A DNA stretch of 9,329 nucleotides from an uncultured Verrucomicrobiota bacterium (lineage in GTDB: Bacteria; Verrucomicrobiota; Verrucomicrobiia; Opitutales; LL51), in contig CAMWJR010000030.1 of NCBI GenBank assembly GCA_947174645.1, positions 1 through 9,329 on the forward strand, given 5' to 3'. The stretch's first letter is position 1, and the number at the start of each line of letters is the position of its first letter. The position numbers and the translations under genes are program-made. This document shows positions 6,645-9,329 of this stretch, in pieces. The notes below the pieces were generated by a model. The model saw nothing but the letters and a program-made list of their open reading frames with translations. It searched no databases and had not been told where the DNA came from.

Positions 6645-8666
6645 ATGGGAAGGCGTAGGTTTGGGAGATGCTTGATCTTGTGTTGTATTCTCGGGAATAT
6701 CGGTCCGTGTTGCGCACATAGAAACCGCGAAAAATATGGCCGCTCAGGTACGCCTACAATAAGAAAAGCGAACACGGGAAATGTAGAGCTGCCGGTGCCC
6801 GACGATGTCGATGCACAGCTGCTAAAAGCCCGAAGTCTATTGATTGCGAAAAAATTCGATGAAGCAAAGCTGATAATCGAAGAAGTTTTGAAAACCGATC
6901 CGGACAACGAAAAAGCCCGCGTTATCGCCGAATGCATCCAAAAACACACAGAAAAATCCCCCACCTCGCGTCGTCAAATCCGGGTCCAACTCCTCGATGA
7001 TGTGGAACATTCATGGCAGTGCTCGCCGAATACCCCGCACATGCCAATACTTTCTGAAGAGAAACCCATCCTCGAAGAAAGCGGCCTACTTCAACGGCTC
7101 AACGAAATTGTTGTTCCAACCATCGCCTTTCACAACACCCCTCTCACGCAGACCATCAATGCGCTCATTGGTTTGTCCGAGCAATATGATCCTCAAAAAC
7201 GTGGGATGAATATGCTTGTCGTTCTCGCACCAGGCATACCGGAACCAACGCTCACCTTGAGTTTGAAAAATATGTCGCTGGATAAGATTTTAAATTTTAT
7301 CGCTAAGGCGAGCGCGTACCAGTACGACGTCGAAGATGATGTGATCGTTTTTCGAAAAACTGAAAACGCGGTTACCGAACACCTCCAAACGCATTTTTTT
7401 AAAATCTCACGCGCTGCTGTCGTCCGTATGACAGGCCTCGCGCCAGAAGATCCTATCAACCAACCCTCTGTTGCCCAAGAAGAGCAACTTATCAAGGCGT
7501 TTTTTCAGAAGGCTGGTGTTCACTTTAGTGCGGGCACCAACCTCGCCTTCGATGGCGCGCAGCTCATTGTAACACAAACGCCGCGCAACATCAAACATGT
7601 TCGCGATATTTTGGCCAAGTATGCGGAGACGAAACAGGTTGAGATCGAAGCGAAATTTATCGAGGTTCAGCAGGGCGTTCTGGATGAGCTCCAATTTGGC
7701 TGGAATTTTTCCAATAACACGCCCCTCAATAAACACCTCCAATCTATTTCCTTATCGACCTCCTCTGGCAATCAAAACAACAATCTACGGACACTCAACG
7801 AGGCTTTTAACGTTAAAAGCGCATCGAGTAGCGAAGGGAAAATTGTCATTGGCAACACCTCCAATGCGGGCGGAAATGCACAAGAATTGACAATTGCCAA
7901 CCCCATTCCCTCGCTTCCTGGCGGTGCGAATCTTGGGGTTATGGCCTCGGATTTTGCCAAAATTACCGGCGTTATCAGCGGAAAACTCGACCTGGCCCTT
8001 ACGCTACGGGCACTCGAACAACATTCGGGAACCGATTTGATGAGCGCCCCTAAGGTCACCGTGCTTTCCGGACGAACGGCAAAAATTACCGTCGCGAAAG
8101 AATTTATTTATCCCAAAACCTACGGTGCGATCTCTTCGGAAGTCGGAACAGGAGACCACGACTCCGCCGGCGTAACTATTACAGCGGGAACGCCTAGTGA
8201 CTTCGAAACGCGTAACATCGGCGTCGAAATGACCGTCACGCCTATTATTGAAGAGAACGGTTGTATTAGCATGCGATTGGAACCGCGCGTCACGGAACTC
8301 GAAGGGTTTATCGAGTACGGTGGTCGCAGTGTGGCGATCCAAGGGAACACATCAGTCGATGTTCCACCGGGATTCTTCCAGCCGATTTTTTCGACCCGTC
8401 AGATCCAAACTGAGGTCACGATTTTCGACGGCGCGACGGTCGTAATGGGCGGACTCACGCGCGAAGAAGTCAAGGAAGTTCACGATAAGGTGCCGGTTTT
8501 GGGCGATATTCCGCTGCTCGGAAAACTATTTCGCTCTAAAGGCGAGACCAGTCAAAAGAAGAATCTCTTAATTTTTGTGACAGCCAATATTCTCACACCA
8601 AGTGGCGCACCAATACGGCAACAAACTCAACTGACTTCTGAAACTTCCGACAATCACGATAATTGA
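6645..8666 (+). CDS. Secretin (PilQ/GspD superfamily), Amuc_1098-like type IV pilus outer-membrane channel
   Basis: Secretins form multimeric outer-membrane gates for type IV pili and type II secretion. The 673 residues start with a signal-peptide-like N-terminus: basic 'MGRRRFGR', a short Cys-rich hydrophobic core and a likely cut near residue 24. A TPR-like helical pair follows ('AQLLKARSLLIAKKFDEAKL...', about 57-102), then an STN/N0-like domain (about 150-238, with 'LTLSLKNMSLDKILNFIAKA'). An N-domain ends at 'VTQTPRNIKHVRDIL' (309-323), and 'QVEIEAKFIEVQQGVLDELQFGWNF' spans 331-355. Residues about 356-440 are rich in Ser, Asn and Gly. The secretin core runs from about 447 to 653 and includes 'SAPKVTVLSGRTAKI', 'VPVLGDIPLLGKLFRS' (616-631) and 'NLLIFVTANIL' (640-650), the classic C-terminal signature. 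TPR plus STN plus secretin is the layout I recall for Verrucomicrobiota Amuc_1098-type proteins. No pilus or Gsp partner gene is in the window. The 3' end overlaps ligA by 13 bp on the opposite strand. Confidence 0.9.
   Translation: MGRRRFGRCLILCCILGNIGPCCAHRNREKYGRSGTPTIRKANTGNVELPVPDDVDAQLLKARSLLIAKKFDEAKLIIEEVLKTDPDNEKARVIAECIQKHTEKSPTSRRQIRVQLLDDVEHSWQCSPNTPHMPILSEEKPILEESGLLQRLNEIVVPTIAFHNTPLTQTINALIGLSEQYDPQKRGMNMLVVLAPGIPEPTLTLSLKNMSLDKILNFIAKASAYQYDVEDDVIVFRKTENAVTEHLQTHFFKISRAAVVRMTGLAPEDPINQPSVAQEEQLIKAFFQKAGVHFSAGTNLAFDGAQLIVTQTPRNIKHVRDILAKYAETKQVEIEAKFIEVQQGVLDELQFGWNFSNNTPLNKHLQSISLSTSSGNQNNNLRTLNEAFNVKSASSSEGKIVIGNTSNAGGNAQELTIANPIPSLPGGANLGVMASDFAKITGVISGKLDLALTLRALEQHSGTDLMSAPKVTVLSGRTAKITVAKEFIYPKTYGAISSEVGTGDHDSAGVTITAGTPSDFETRNIGVEMTVTPIIEENGCISMRLEPRVTELEGFIEYGGRSVAIQGNTSVDVPPGFFQPIFSTRQIQTEVTIFDGATVVMGGLTREEVKEVHDKVPVLGDIPLLGKLFRSKGETSQKKNLLIFVTANILTPSGAPIRQQTQLTSETSDNHDN
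8654..8666. other. Convergent 3' overlap of the secretin gene and ligA
   Basis: The secretin stop TGA is at 8664-8666 on the plus strand. The ligA stop, also TGA, reads on the minus strand from 8656 to 8654. The last 13 bp are therefore coding or stop sequence in both genes, and there is no intergenic space for a terminator between them. I see no inverted repeat with a T-run nearby on either strand. Confidence 0.9.
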
Positions 8667-9328
8667 CCTAAAAACTCATCCTCAGACCAAACCGGAATTC
8701 CCTGTTCTTGCGCCCATGATAATTTTTGGCCGGCATCTTCACCGGCAATCACGACATCTACTTTCTTCGACGCCATTTGCGTAACTATGCCGCCTCTCTG
8801 TAGGATCGCAGCCTGTGCTTCACTCCGCGAAAAGCGAGACAATTTACCGGTTAATAAAAACACTTTTTGGGAAAATGCTGGGTGGTTTCGTACTTCCTGC
8901 TGCTGAAACTGGAATGGAATCGCACACATCGCGTGGATAAATTCCGACGATTCTTTGAAAAAAGTCTTAATACTCTGCGCGACTTTTGCTCCGACCCCAT
9001 TGACGGCACTGAGCTCTTCCTCCGAAGCCGCCAAAAACGCGTCTCGAGAAGCAAAATGTTGCGCCAAATCGTGGGCCGTCTTGGCTCCGACAAGCGGAAT
9101 TTCAAGCGCGTTAATCCAGCGATCCAACGTTGTGTGATAACTCTTTTCGATACTCAATAGAAGCCGATTCGCTGACTTTTCTCCAAAATTCGCTAAACGC
9201 AACAAGTCCTGTTTTTGTAGCCGATAAAGGTCGCTGCCCTCGCGTATTTTTCCTTGTTCGACAAGTTGCCGTACGATGGATTCGCCAAAACCCTCGATGT
9301 CGAGTACCGGCTTAGATGCAAAGTAGAC
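8654..9328 (-). CDS. ligA: NAD+-dependent DNA ligase LigA, C-terminal part (5' truncated by window edge)
   Basis: LigA seals nicks in DNA during replication and repair, using NAD+. The minus-strand frame is open from the right edge to a TGA at 8654-8656 and gives 224 residues; the adenylation and OB domains lie outside. The visible part begins just after the expected zinc-finger region with 'FASKPVLDIEGFGESIVRQL', matching the family's SR.AM.I.GLG segment, then 'DLYRLQKQDLLRLANFGEKS'. Helix-hairpin-helix turns are visible at residues 45-53 ('LANFGEKSA'), 79-85 ('LVGAKTA') and 109-117 ('VNGVGAKVA'). A BRCT domain occupies about 152-223, with 'FLLTGKLSRFSRSEA', 'RGGIV', 'SKKVDVVIAGEDAGQKL' and 'GIPVWSEDEFL'. 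An internal TTG at 9205 could be mistaken for a start, but similarity continues upstream of it to the edge. No defect is seen in this part. The gene ends inside the 3' end of the convergent secretin gene. Confidence 0.96.
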   Translation of the reverse strand, partial: VYFASKPVLDIEGFGESIVRQLVEQGKIREGSDLYRLQKQDLLRLANFGEKSANRLLLSIEKSYHTTLDRWINALEIPLVGAKTAHDLAQHFASRDAFLAASEEELSAVNGVGAKVAQSIKTFFKESSEFIHAMCAIPFQFQQQEVRNHPAFSQKVFLLTGKLSRFSRSEAQAAILQRGGIVTQMASKKVDVVIAGEDAGQKLSWAQEQGIPVWSEDEFLGQLS

Positions 9329-9329
9329 A

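Noticed and set aside
6699..6713. Lipobox in the secretin N-terminus (I-G-P-C at residues 19-22)
   Set aside because: Proline at the -1 position does not fit the lipobox consensus, and none of the other cysteines has a suitable -3 to -1 context.
9203..9205. TTG at 9205 as the start of a short BRCT protein
   Set aside because: LigA-type sequence continues in frame upstream to the right edge (FASKPVLDIEGFGES and the segment after it), so the gene is simply cut by the window.

Overview
The window is ordinary chromosomal DNA from a Gram-negative bacterium. It is gene-dense, with no RNA gene, insertion sequence, CRISPR array or phage gene that I can see, and no stretch over about 100 bases without a gene. 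The best clue to the host is the secretin at 6645-8666. It has a TPR-like segment, then an STN-like domain, then a C-terminal secretin channel, a layout I associate with the Akkermansia Amuc_1098 type IV pilus secretin family. I therefore infer a Verrucomicrobiota or other PVC-group host. Base composition looks balanced by eye, with many A/T homopolymer runs inside genes.

Layout: five genes run left to right on the plus strand. (1) The C-terminal 297 residues of a phytoene-desaturase/carotenoid-isomerase-like FAD oxidoreductase, cut by the left edge. (2) trkH, a potassium channel/transporter subunit, 3 nt downstream. (3) tilS, tRNA(Ile) lysidine synthetase, 5 nt further on. (4) ftsH, the membrane AAA+ zinc protease, after 35 nt. 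(5) A MarC/YchE-family membrane protein, after 62 nt. An 82-nt gap with a weak promoter-like sequence precedes (6) the secretin. On the minus strand, (7) ligA (NAD+-dependent DNA ligase) enters from the right edge and converges on the secretin, so their 3' ends overlap by 13 bp.

Genes 1-4 are packed closely enough to be one transcription unit. Their functions do not form one pathway: lipid or pigment redox, K+ uptake, tRNA modification and membrane protein quality control. tilS followed by ftsH is a common bacterial arrangement. The secretin is the outer-membrane pore of a type IV pilus or type II secretion machine, but no partner gene is in view.

I found no convincing new system. The points most worth a second look are start-site features. 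Shine-Dalgarno motifs are absent or weak throughout, and two genes (ftsH and the secretin) have a small hairpin whose 3' arm ends at the base before the ATG. Others are the isolated secretin, the secretin/ligA overlap and a triple cysteine in FtsH.
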